Source of the DNA: an uncultured Bacteroidales bacterium
GTDB lineage: Bacteria; Bacteroidota; Bacteroidia; Bacteroidales; UBA932
Direction: 5' to 3'
NCBI GenBank assembly: GCA_905235445.1
Contig: CAJOLJ010000013.1
Coordinates: forward strand, 49,411 to 113,410
DNA: 64,000 nucleotides
Of this stretch, positions 20,654-30,151 are shown piece after piece; position 1 is the first letter of the stretch, and every line of letters begins with the position of its first letter. Below the pieces are notes generated by a model. That model was not told where the DNA came from. It made no database searches and was given only the letters and a program-made list of their open reading frames with translations. The translations under genes were made by a program, and so were the position numbers.

Positions 20654-22519
20654 CTACCACTCCTCATCATCCGAGAGGACCGACGATGCCCTGTCCTCGA
20701 TTACGGTGGCATTCTTCCTGAAAAGACGGAAGGCCTCCATCCCTTCCCGGACCCTGTCATCCGAGGAAGCGCACTCACTGTCCAAGTCGAATAGCTTGGC
20801 ATTGGAAAGGACCCAGCATTTGATGCGGGCACGGGTGATTGCCACGTTCAGGCGGTTGGGACTGTAGACGAAGTCAAGGTGGGAGGACGTATCCTCGGGG
20901 TTCGAGATGGCGTAGGACAGGACCACGTAGTCCCTCTCCTGGCCCTGCATCCTCTCTATGGTATCGACGAATACGGAGTCTATCTCGTCCTCCGCAATGA
21001 CATTCCCGAGGACGAGCTGCCGCTTGATTTCCCGGACCTGGGCCCTGAACGGGGTGATTAGGGCGATTTCGCCAAGGGGCACACCGCTGCCCAGGAGCGT
21101 CGACACTATCTGCGCTGTCACCTTGGCCTCGAAGGGGGAGCGGCTCATGGCGTCGAAGACATGGTGAAGGAACAGGACCTCGTTGGTCGGGGAAGTGACA
21201 AGGTATGAGTACTCCGCCACTTCCTCAAATGAAGTGAAGCACTTATTGTCGGCGGGAAGTGCGGAGCGCAGCCTGGACCCGTATGAGAGGAGGGTGGGGA
21301 TGCGAACAAGCGAGGGGGAAAGCCTGTAGCTTAGGTCCAGCATCGTGCAGTTGTCGGGATACAAGTCCACGAGATGCTTGAAAATGCTCTTCTCGAAAAG
21401 GAAGTTCCCGCTCCCATGGGGCATGATGGGGTCAAGCTGCTTGTGGTCCCCCACCAGAATGACCCTGTCACTTACCGTAAGCGGGGGAAGTGAGAGCGGG
21501 ATGCTGAGTTGGGAGGCCTCGTCAATGATGGCCACGTCGAAGGTCCAGCCTTCCATTCTCTTGGTAGAGGGATAACATACCCCGTAGGGCGTCGCCCCTA
21601 CCGCTATCCCCTCGTGGGAGAGGCTCCTGTTTATGGCGTAACTGCCATGGGGGAACTTTACCTTGCGGACTATGGGCGCATCCTCGGGGATCTCCGCCCC
21701 CTGGTATTTGTCCCCGACCTTCACGATTTTCCCCTCGGGGTCGGGCAGGACCCTGGCAATGGCAAGGAGGCAGTTGTTTATGGCGGTATGGGTGGGACCG
21801 GTTATCAGTACGTTCTTCCCTTCTTCGAGCAGGCGCTTGACAATGAGGGCGATGGTGTAGGTCTTCCCGGTTCCGGGAGGACCCTGGATGAGGTGGAAAT
21901 GCCTACATCCGAGGCTCCGTCCTACGGCCTCGTCCTGGGAGGGATTCCCGCTAGGGGGCAGGGGAACTCTCCTCCCTTCCTCGGAAAGGGTCCCGCCGAG
22001 CAACTCTTCCATGAGAAGACCAAGGTAGCTCTCATGCTCGAGGCGGGAGGCCGCGGTCATAAGCATGCCCGCGGTTACCTGCGTGTTGGTTTCATTTATC
22101 TCCCAGCCGTCCCGGGGATAGTCCAGGGGGCTGATATGGCAATTTTTCAGATCGAAATCATCGGGAACGAGGGTCATCGTATCGATGCGGTCCTCCGATA
22201 TCACCATGGTAAATTTACAGCCCCGGTTGGATAGCAGGACCTTGGACCCGGCCCTCAGCTTGGAAATGTTGCCGGGGCATTTGACAAGGGCCCTGGAAAT
22301 GTACTTCTCATCCCGGTACTCCCTGCAGTACTGATTGGGGGGATAGGCATAGAAAGAGAACCTCAGGGACACATTCGCAATGGTGTGGCCCCGGTCGATC
22401 CTGTCACGAAGCGGGGATCCCATCATCTCATTGAATTCCCCTTCCTGGAGCCTCCGCTGGAGGTCTATGGCTTCCTTGAGGGCCTGGCTCAGGGATAAGT
22501 GGCTGTCTGAAAAAGGCAT
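20654..22519 (-). CDS. Superfamily 1B (Upf1/Dna2-like) helicase
   Basis: GPPGTGKTYTIALI (Walker A), VAIIDEASQ (motif II), LVGDHKQLDPIMP (III), MQGQERDYVVLSY, RLNVAITRARIKCWV (VI). Confidence 0.9.
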   Translation of the reverse strand: MPFSDSHLSLSQALKEAIDLQRRLQEGEFNEMMGSPLRDRIDRGHTIANVSLRFSFYAYPPNQYCREYRDEKYISRALVKCPGNISKLRAGSKVLLSNRGCKFTMVISEDRIDTMTLVPDDFDLKNCHISPLDYPRDGWEINETNTQVTAGMLMTAASRLEHESYLGLLMEELLGGTLSEEGRRVPLPPSGNPSQDEAVGRSLGCRHFHLIQGPPGTGKTYTIALIVKRLLEEGKNVLITGPTHTAINNCLLAIARVLPDPEGKIVKVGDKYQGAEIPEDAPIVRKVKFPHGSYAINRSLSHEGIAVGATPYGVCYPSTKRMEGWTFDVAIIDEASQLSIPLSLPPLTVSDRVILVGDHKQLDPIMPHGSGNFLFEKSIFKHLVDLYPDNCTMLDLSYRLSPSLVRIPTLLSYGSRLRSALPADNKCFTSFEEVAEYSYLVTSPTNEVLFLHHVFDAMSRSPFEAKVTAQIVSTLLGSGVPLGEIALITPFRAQVREIKRQLVLGNVIAEDEIDSVFVDTIERMQGQERDYVVLSYAISNPEDTSSHLDFVYSPNRLNVAITRARIKCWVLSNAKLFDLDSECASSDDRVREGMEAFRLFRKNATVIEDRASSVLSDDEEW

Positions 22520-22549
22520 GGCGCTATTGCATGTTGGTTAGTGAAATTG

Positions 22550-24211
22550 TCAGCATCTTGATTCCCAGGCTTCGATTATGTCCATCACTTCCCTGAGGCG
22601 ATAGTCCTGAAGACGGATGGAATAGGGCCTGTCGTAGGAAGGATGGAGCACAGCGAGAATCATTGAGGATATCTTTATGGAGTAGCACTTTTCCAGGATG
22701 TACCTGTAGAAGCTCTGCTGCAGTTCGTAATGGTAGTAGCTGGAGTTGTCAAGGTGCGAGAGGGGGCCGAGACCAGACCCGAAACCGTATTTCTTGGGAT
22801 AGCCGTCCACGATAAGGTGCGAACTTCTCTTCCAGTCCACCATGACATACTGTCCGTCGGGACGCCGGAAAAGGGCGTCCACGGTTCCTGCGATATCCGA
22901 CTCGGGAAGTTGGATGGGATACTCGGCGCTGTCGAAAAGCAGTTCCCTCTTCTTGATGCTGTCCTCGTAGAACTTCAGGAAATGCCCCATTTCCCTGGAG
23001 GAAGTGTCGCAGGGAAGTCCCTTGAGGAACAGCTCTATCTGACGGTGCATGTATGTTCCCTGGGCCGAGAAGAGGGCCAGCGTCTCACGGGCCTGCTCCT
23101 CCGTCATGGTGCCCTCCCCCACCTTGTGCCTTATGTAGGCCTCCTCGTCAAAGGGAGGGAAGAACTTGGAAATGAGGGTGGTCACCGATATCATGTGGGC
23201 GGACGGCCCTGCACCGGGAAGGGAGGAACGGTAGGTATGGCTGACCTCATCGAAGAGGAGGGTCGACTCTATCCTCCCGCTGAGGGGGTCGCCCACCGAT
23301 GCGGGAGCGGGATACTGGACGGGAGGGGCCTGGTAGATTTCCTGCGGCGGGAGATTCCGTTCCACGAGAGGTGCTCCTTCCCCCTCGCAGGGCTGATAGT
23401 CACATCCCAAGGGCGCACCGCCGGGATAGAGTTCCGCCTCCCCGTCCTTGCATATGACCCTCACGGTCCTTTGCCTTGGCGGGAAAATCTGGCAGGAAAG
23501 ATACTGCTCCCTCGCCATTCCCTTTTCCATCTCGCTAGCTGTGAAGGTATTCCATTTTGGGGCGGATGGAAGGAGCCCTATGGCGGAAAGAAGATTCTTC
23601 CCGGTCCCCTGGGAACCTCCACCCAGGCATAAATCCACTATCGCCTCGATTATGCTTACGCAGGAGGGGCAGTTTCGATGGACCTGGTGCTCGCTGAAGC
23701 GCACGACCACCCATCCCATCTCCCGGAAATAAGCGTCCCGAAGAGAGTCCTCATCGTCGTCCGTGCAGTGGGTGCAGATCCTGGAGATCCCGTCATAGGG
23801 GGCATCGATCTCGACATCGATATAGAGGCCTTCCTTCTCGCAGCATACCGCTGCCATGATCCCGTACGGGATGCTCCTCCCGAGAACGGGCAGGTGGCAC
23901 CCACTCCTGACAATCACCCCTTCCCTCTCCCCTTCCAGGCGGGATAGTCCCCCAAGAAGGGTGTCCCTGAGGTAGGGATAGGAGTCGCTTCTTCCTTCAC
24001 GGGGAAGAAGAAGCGGGGAGGCGCTGCAGGGAAAGAGCACGACGGGATACCTGTCCAGGGGAAGGGGAAGGTCACCCGGAGGGTTGTAGGATATCCTCGT
24101 ATGAGGTCCCTGGGAAGGGTTGGGAGAGGACACGAGGGTCCTGACCCCGGGGGACGGAGGGATACTTATATTATCCAGTGGAGAAGACAAAGGAGGGGGG
24201 CTTGGGAGCAT
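22550..24211 (-). CDS. Two-domain nuclease-like protein: N-terminal Vsr/DUF559-like region, C-terminal RecB-like PD-(D/E)XK region
   Basis: N-terminal half: YIDVEIDAPYDGI...RDAYFREMGWVVVRF with CTHC and CPSC pairs; C-terminal half: AGTVDALFRRPDGQYVMVDWKRS and QQSFYRYILEK. Confidence 0.7.
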   Translation of the reverse strand: MLPSPPPLSSPLDNISIPPSPGVRTLVSSPNPSQGPHTRISYNPPGDLPLPLDRYPVVLFPCSASPLLLPREGRSDSYPYLRDTLLGGLSRLEGEREGVIVRSGCHLPVLGRSIPYGIMAAVCCEKEGLYIDVEIDAPYDGISRICTHCTDDDEDSLRDAYFREMGWVVVRFSEHQVHRNCPSCVSIIEAIVDLCLGGGSQGTGKNLLSAIGLLPSAPKWNTFTASEMEKGMAREQYLSCQIFPPRQRTVRVICKDGEAELYPGGAPLGCDYQPCEGEGAPLVERNLPPQEIYQAPPVQYPAPASVGDPLSGRIESTLLFDEVSHTYRSSLPGAGPSAHMISVTTLISKFFPPFDEEAYIRHKVGEGTMTEEQARETLALFSAQGTYMHRQIELFLKGLPCDTSSREMGHFLKFYEDSIKKRELLFDSAEYPIQLPESDIAGTVDALFRRPDGQYVMVDWKRSSHLIVDGYPKKYGFGSGLGPLSHLDNSSYYHYELQQSFYRYILEKCYSIKISSMILAVLHPSYDRPYSIRLQDYRLREVMDIIEAWESRC

Positions 24212-24517
24212 ATCTGGGGGTGAGGGCGTGCGTGAGTGTCTACCGGTTTAGTGTGGAGGGGTGCAAAGCGGGACACACCCCAGCCGATACAAATATACGA
24301 ATTCCTCCCAAAAGGGGAAAATTCTCCTGGGGCGGTGTGAAGGCAAGGGCGCAAAAGAGAGGTCCCCCTTGAAAGTATGCACACGTTTTGCTAGATTTGC
24401 GAGACTTTTGCGGGAATTGTCATCAAGCTTGTGCGCCCACTTCCCCTGTGAACGTGGTCCATAGGCAAATCAATGCAAATCAATAAACAATCAATCTATA
24501 TACACAATCAAGTCAAG

Positions 24518-27343
24518 ATGAAAAGATTCTTTCTTATCTCATTTTTGCTCTGTCTGGGCTTCGGCCTTGGATTTTCCCAGGCACCCGGACAGTATCCTCC
24601 CCTGCCCCAGGACCCTTCCATAAAGAGAGGTTCCCTGCCCAATGGCCTGACCTACTACATCCGTCACAACGCCCTTCCCGAAGGCCGGGCCGAATTCTAC
24701 CTGGCGACCAACGTGGGAGCCATCCAGGAGACCCCGGAGCAGGACGGACTCGCCCACTTCCTGGAGCACATGTGCTTCAACGGGACGAAAAACTTCCCCG
24801 GCAAGAAGATACTGGACTACCTCCAGAGCATCGGAGCGTCTTTCGGACAGAATGTGAACGCTTCCACCGGCGTGGAGCAGACGGTGTACATGCTCAACAA
24901 TATCCCTCTGATTGACCGTTCAGTCATAGATACCTGCATCCTCATCATGCATGACTACTCCCATTTCGTGCTGAACGACCCTGCGGAGATCGACCTCGAG
25001 AGGGGCGTCATCATCGAGGAGAGACGCCAGAGGAGGAATGCCGCATGGAGGATGAACGAGAAGAGCCTGCCGTACTATTTCGGGGACTCGAAATACGCCA
25101 CCTGCACAGTCATAGGCACCCAGGAGAACCTCCAGACTTTCAAGCCCGAGAGCCTCACCGACTTCTACAGGACCTGGTACCATCCCGACATGCAGGCCAT
25201 CATCGTTGTGGGTGACGTGGATGTGGACTATGTCGAGGCCAAGATCGCGGAGATCTTCGCCGACATCCCCAAGGAAGAGAACCCCAAGCCCAAGGATGTC
25301 ATAACCGTCCCCGAGAACAAGGAACCCGTCGTAGGAATCGTCACCGACCCCGAGACCACCACGAGCGGCATCGAGGTCCTCTGGAAGAGTCCTGCCGTGC
25401 CCGAGGAACTCCGTTCCACCATCATGGGTCCCTTCCAGGATGCCTTGAAAAGCATCATAACCTGGATCATGGGTGAGAGGTTCGAGGATATCGCAGCCTC
25501 CCCCGAGGCCCCTTTCCTCAATGCCAGCATGTACATAGGGGACCTCTGCGAGACCATGGAAGCGGTGGATGCCAGCGTGATGTTCAAGGAAGGCGCCACG
25601 AAGGGCTTCGAGGCCCTCATGACCGAGATCGAGAGAATGAAGAGGTACGGCTTCTCCGAAGCGGAGCTCTCCAGGGCCAAGGCCGACATCCTGAGCAACT
25701 ACGAGAGCGCAGCCAAGAAGGCGGACACCCGCAAGAACGCCCAGCTCGTGAGCCCCATCCTCTCCGAGTTCTTCGACAACGAGACCTGCATGGATCCCCA
25801 GACGGAGTGGCAGCTCATTCAGCAGATTATGGGAAGCATTCCCCTCGAGGCCGTGAACGCCACCGTCGCCCAGATGATTACCGAAGAGAACATGGTCATC
25901 CTCTTCCAGGGTCCCGAGAAGGAAGGTCTCCCGAGCCCCACCGAGGCTGAGATACTTGACGTCCTCGCGAAAGTGCGCGCCACTGACATCGCCCCCCTCC
26001 AGGAACAGGAGATAGCAACCGACCTTCTGGATCCCGCCACCCTGAAGGGTTCCAAGGTGAAGAAGCAGAAAGCTGGATTCTATGGCAGCACCGAGTGGAC
26101 GCTCAAGAACGGCATGAAGGTCATCCTCCTTCCCACCGACTTCGAGAAGGACCGCATCTCCATCGAGCTGTACAAACAGGGCGGCACATCCCTTATCAGC
26201 GATGAGGACCTGAACAGCTTCGAGAGCAACATCTGGAGCTTGTTCATGCGCAACTGCGGAGTCTCGAAGTACACGTCCACCGAGGTGACCAAGATGCTCT
26301 CCGGCAAGAACGTCTCCGTATCCCCTTACTTCGGGGCCCTTCGCCACGGAATCAACGCCACCACGACGGTCAAGGACCTGGAAACCGGCCTGCAGCTGCT
26401 GTACCTGATGTTCACCGACCCCCGTTTCGATCCCAATGAGTACGAGCAGGGCATGAAGACCATAAATGCAGTGCTTCCCAACCTCGTGAACCAGCCGAAC
26501 TACATCCTCCAGAAGCAGATGTTCTCGACCGTTTACGGCGACAATCCCCGCAACGTGCTCATAAGCGAGGAGGTGGTAAACAAGGCATCCCTCGGGACCA
26601 TCGAGAAGAACTACCGCCGTCTGTTCGATTCCGCCAAGGGAGCTACCGCAGTGATAGTGGGTGACTTCAAGATCGACGAAATCCGTCCCCTCGTCCTTAA
26701 GTACCTGGGCAGCCTGCCCAAGGGAAAGAAGGCCACCAAGTGGGTTGACGACAACCTGGACATCGTTCCCGGGAACATCACCAACGACTTCAGCGTCGAC
26801 ATGCAGACCCCGATGACAACCGTGCTCGAGATCTACAAGGCCCCCGTTCCTTTCTCCGTGAAGACCGAGGTCGCCCTTGATGCGGCGCAGTACATCCTGA
26901 ATATGAGGTACGTGACCTCGCTCAGGGAGGATGAAGGCGGCACCTATGGCGCTTCCACCAACATAAGCCTCACCAATGCCCCCAAGCAGTATGCCCTCCT
27001 GCAGACCTTCTTCAACTGCAAGCCTTCCTCCACGGACCGCCTGCGCGAGCTTGCCGAGAAGGACCTCGTCGACCTCTCCGTCAACGGTCCCACCGAGGAG
27101 GAATTCGGTATGGCACTGAAGAACCTGCAGAAGACAATGCCAGAGAGAAAGATTACCAACAGCTTCTGGCTCAACGCCCTCCGTACCCAGGACCTCTGGG
27201 GTTACGACAACGTCGATGCGAGAGAGGCCGCAATCGAGGCCCTCACCGCAGACCAGATAAAGGACGCCGTGAAGCAGCTCCTGGACGGGGATAACCACAT
27301 TGAACTGGTCATGAGACCGGGAAACACCACCGAGGCTGAATAG
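24518..27343 (+). CDS. M16 (insulinase/pitrilysin) family metallopeptidase, exported
   Basis: Signal peptide MKRFFLISFLLCLGFGLGFSQ; HFLEHMCFNGT (HxxEH). Confidence 0.93.
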   Translation: MKRFFLISFLLCLGFGLGFSQAPGQYPPLPQDPSIKRGSLPNGLTYYIRHNALPEGRAEFYLATNVGAIQETPEQDGLAHFLEHMCFNGTKNFPGKKILDYLQSIGASFGQNVNASTGVEQTVYMLNNIPLIDRSVIDTCILIMHDYSHFVLNDPAEIDLERGVIIEERRQRRNAAWRMNEKSLPYYFGDSKYATCTVIGTQENLQTFKPESLTDFYRTWYHPDMQAIIVVGDVDVDYVEAKIAEIFADIPKEENPKPKDVITVPENKEPVVGIVTDPETTTSGIEVLWKSPAVPEELRSTIMGPFQDALKSIITWIMGERFEDIAASPEAPFLNASMYIGDLCETMEAVDASVMFKEGATKGFEALMTEIERMKRYGFSEAELSRAKADILSNYESAAKKADTRKNAQLVSPILSEFFDNETCMDPQTEWQLIQQIMGSIPLEAVNATVAQMITEENMVILFQGPEKEGLPSPTEAEILDVLAKVRATDIAPLQEQEIATDLLDPATLKGSKVKKQKAGFYGSTEWTLKNGMKVILLPTDFEKDRISIELYKQGGTSLISDEDLNSFESNIWSLFMRNCGVSKYTSTEVTKMLSGKNVSVSPYFGALRHGINATTTVKDLETGLQLLYLMFTDPRFDPNEYEQGMKTINAVLPNLVNQPNYILQKQMFSTVYGDNPRNVLISEEVVNKASLGTIEKNYRRLFDSAKGATAVIVGDFKIDEIRPLVLKYLGSLPKGKKATKWVDDNLDIVPGNITNDFSVDMQTPMTTVLEIYKAPVPFSVKTEVALDAAQYILNMRYVTSLREDEGGTYGASTNISLTNAPKQYALLQTFFNCKPSSTDRLRELAEKDLVDLSVNGPTEEEFGMALKNLQKTMPERKITNSFWLNALRTQDLWGYDNVDAREAAIEALTADQIKDAVKQLLDGDNHIELVMRPGNTTEAE

Positions 27344-27507
27344 TCCTCCCCGGGTCCTAAATGAGAAAAAGGCCGCATGCTCTCTCCTTGGGAGGGAGGT
27401 GCGGTCTTTCTTTTTGGTGCCAGGCGGAAAGCCGTGCCCCGGAACGAAAGGAGCCGGCCCCGCCAAGGGGGTCGGCTCGTCTATGGGGCAAATGCGTGTG
27501 GAGAGAA

Positions 27508-27681
27508 CTACTCCTCGGGTGCGATAGCGCCCATGGGGCAGACACCTGCGCATGTTCCGCAGTCTATGCAGACATTGGGGTCGATGGTGTAGACATCACC
27601 CTCAATGATAGCGCCGCTGGGGCACTCTCCCTGGCAGGTTCCACATGCGATGCATGTTTCCTCAGAAATCTTGTAAGCCAT
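27508..27681 (-). CDS. 2x[4Fe-4S] ferredoxin, 57 aa (below the ORF-track cutoff)
   Basis: Translated by hand: MAYKISEETCIACGTCQGECPSGAIIEGDVYTIDPNVCIDCGTCAGVCPMGAIAPEE; two CxxCxxCxxxCP motifs. Confidence 0.92.
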   Translation of the reverse strand: MAYKISEETCIACGTCQGECPSGAIIEGDVYTIDPNVCIDCGTCAGVCPMGAIAPEE

Positions 27682-28041
27682 TTTTCTAAATTAATTAAGT
27701 GATCCTATAAATTGTGTTACTTGTTGTCCAGCAGTGATGGATAGTGAAAAGAATACTTTCAGGAGCCTCTTTTCACAAATCCGTGCAAATGTAGTGAAAT
27801 TAGTTTTATCCGCAAACGGTTCGTTCATTGAGTGGACATTTTTGGGTGAGGGAGCGCCAGCGTCGGGCATTTTGCAGGCACTCTTCCCCTCATTCTTCCT
27901 CGAAAAGGGTGTCAGCCTCTTCGCCCCTCACACTATTAAAATCCGTGCCAAACTCTCCAAATCCACCCCCGTGGGAAGATTTCGGACCGCTTTTTGTATA
28001 AAGACAGATTTAGAGTTATATTCGGATCAATTCCACCCCAC

Positions 28042-29199
28042 ATGAAAAAGACATTTTCACATATGGCAGCAGTTAAATCAGGAAGCATCCAGGCCCTCCC
28101 CCTCCTACTATTGGGGGCTGCCCTGTCGCTTCTTTTCCCCACCGGGGCACGCTCACAGACCAAGACCCCTGACGGGCAGACAGTTTTCGAGAATACCGTA
28201 CAGTTCGACAAGACAGTACATGACTTCGGCAATGTTCTCCTGTCCGACGGGCCCCTTGTCTGCTCGTTCACGGTAAAGAACGTCTCCTCCAAGCCGATTG
28301 CCATCAGCGGAGTGACCTCCTCCTGCGGATGCACCAATGTGACCTGGACCAGGGAGCCCCTCGCCCCCGGCAAGAGTGGGACGATATCCGCCACATTCTC
28401 CAATGACCAGGGTCCATATCCTTTCGACAAGACCCTGACCGTCAGCATAGCGGGAGTGAGGGATCAGATTGTCGTGAGACTGCGCGGCAATGTCCACGAG
28501 AAGAAGAAGACCCTCAGCGAGATGTATCCCAAGCAGTTCGGTTCCTTCGCCATGGAGCAGACCGACATCAAACTGGGGAACCTCTCCCAGGGAGCCGTCA
28601 AGAGCGATGCCGCTTTCGTAGCCAATATCGGCAAGAGCCCCATCAAGGTGGAGTTCAAGGACGTGAGCGAGTTCCTGGAACTGAGCGTGTCCCCGAACCC
28701 CATTCCCGCAGGCCAGACCGCAAAGATTTCATACACGGTCACGGCCTCCCGAGAGCGCTGGGGCAAGAACTACTACTACGCCACCCCCGTTGTGGACGGG
28801 AAGGCCTACGCCAAGGACGCCATCGGGATATGGGCGGTGACGAAGGAGGATTTCTCCTCCATGAGCAAGGAGGAGAAAGCGAAGGGGGCCCTGCCCAAGT
28901 TCAAGAGCAGCTCCTATTCCTTCGATGTCATTTCCCCGGGAAAGGTAATCGAGGCGGAGTATGAACTGCAGAACGAGGGCAAGAGCGACCTCGTTATATA
29001 CAAAGTGGACACGGACATGCCTGACAAGACCAGGACATACCCTGTCCCCACCGTCAAGGCAGGGGGCTCGGGAAAAGTGAAAGTGTCCCTGGACACCAAG
29101 GACCTTCCCAAGGGTGAGACCCTCGTAATCATCACCCTGACTACCAACTCCCCCCTTCGTCCGATAGTCAACCTGTTCATTACAGGGGCCATAAAATAG
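28042..29199 (+). CDS. DUF1573 domain-containing exported protein
   Basis: Repeats of the type FGNVLLSDGPLVCSFTVKNVSSKPIAISGVTSSCGCTNVTW; start at MKKTFSHMAAV. Confidence 0.85.
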   Translation: MKKTFSHMAAVKSGSIQALPLLLLGAALSLLFPTGARSQTKTPDGQTVFENTVQFDKTVHDFGNVLLSDGPLVCSFTVKNVSSKPIAISGVTSSCGCTNVTWTREPLAPGKSGTISATFSNDQGPYPFDKTLTVSIAGVRDQIVVRLRGNVHEKKKTLSEMYPKQFGSFAMEQTDIKLGNLSQGAVKSDAAFVANIGKSPIKVEFKDVSEFLELSVSPNPIPAGQTAKISYTVTASRERWGKNYYYATPVVDGKAYAKDAIGIWAVTKEDFSSMSKEEKAKGALPKFKSSSYSFDVISPGKVIEAEYELQNEGKSDLVIYKVDTDMPDKTRTYPVPTVKAGGSGKVKVSLDTKDLPKGETLVIITLTTNSPLRPIVNLFITGAIK

Positions 29200-29233
29200 C
29201 GCCCTCCCATCCTGCAAGCAGGAGGACAAAGAC

Positions 29234-29270
29234 ACATCCCCCCGTGAAGCGGAAGCCTCCGGGGGGATGT
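29234..29270. terminator. Hairpin between convergent DUF1573 and DUF2490 genes
   Basis: ACATCCCCCCG...CGGGGGGATGT perfect 11-bp stem. Confidence 0.6.
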
Positions 29271-29299
29271 TCCCATCGTGGCCTATGGCACAGGCGCCT

Positions 29300-30151
29300 C
29301 TACAGCTTGAAAGTGTACGATATCCCTATTCCCAGGAAACATGAGTCCTCAAGGAAGAGATACGGGGCGTAGCCCGAGGAGTAGGAAGAGTCCTTCTTCT
29401 GTTTCCCGGAGGAGTTGAAATCGATGTCAAGGTCCCAGTTGAGGTCACTGACAAGGAAGATGTCAAGCTCGTTGCGGTGCTTTGTCTTGCAGGTCACGCC
29501 GGCACTTAGGCGAAGACGGTTTATGTACACGTCATTGTAGACGGGAGAGGTGCCCGCCCACCTGCCGTCACTTGTGGTATATACGAAGTAGGCGGGATTC
29601 ACCGCATTGAGGGTTGTGCGCAGTTCCGCGCTCGCATAAGGGGTGAGGGGGCTGTGGCGAATGTCATAGGAGACCTTGACCCTGGATTTCAGGGCCCATG
29701 CGAGCATGGGTTCCTGGTACACGTTGACGGAGGAGTCGTATGTCGAGTGGAGCCTTTCCCGCAGGGAGAGTTTCCACCTGTCCGCCTTGGTGGAGAGGGT
29801 CACCTCTGCGAAGGGGCGGAAGCGAGGGGTCCACTCCCCCTTCGGGGACTGGTTCATGATGAAGGATGCGCCCACTCCCACTTTCATCCAGGGAAGCACT
29901 TTGCCCTCAAGGCCGAGGGTGGTATAGGAACGCTTGAGTGTGGAGAAATTGTCCGTCAGGCGGACTTCCTCTTCCAGCTTGAGGCTGAGTTTCTTGGGAA
30001 CGATGGCCCAGTCAAGGCCGACAGATAGCCTTCCTCCCGTCTCGAAGGTGGGGTCCACCGTCGTATATTCTAGAGCCTTTGTCTGGGCCCTCAGGGCGGC
30101 GGGAAGGACAAGCAGCGCCGAGAGTGCTGCCACAATATATCTACTGGACAT
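29300..30151 (-). CDS. DUF2490-like outer-membrane beta-barrel protein
   Basis: Signal peptide; alternating beta-strand pattern, C-terminal GIGISYTFKL; overlaps the next gene by 11 bp. Confidence 0.7.
   Translation of the reverse strand: MSSRYIVAALSALLVLPAALRAQTKALEYTTVDPTFETGGRLSVGLDWAIVPKKLSLKLEEEVRLTDNFSTLKRSYTTLGLEGKVLPWMKVGVGASFIMNQSPKGEWTPRFRPFAEVTLSTKADRWKLSLRERLHSTYDSSVNVYQEPMLAWALKSRVKVSYDIRHSPLTPYASAELRTTLNAVNPAYFVYTTSDGRWAGTSPVYNDVYINRLRLSAGVTCKTKHRNELDIFLVSDLNWDLDIDFNSSGKQKKDSSYSSGYAPYLFLEDSCFLGIGISYTFKL

Noticed and set aside
20654-24211. Helicase/nuclease pair considered as RecBCD/AddAB
   Set aside because: Helicase is Upf1/Dna2-like (SF1B) rather than UvrD-like, and the nuclease is on a separate, differently organised protein.
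24920-27553. 877-aa antisense ORF opposite the M16 peptidase
   Set aside because: Opposite strand encodes a clear M16 protein with signal peptide and HxxEH; the antisense product is low-complexity and typical of GC-rich codon bias.
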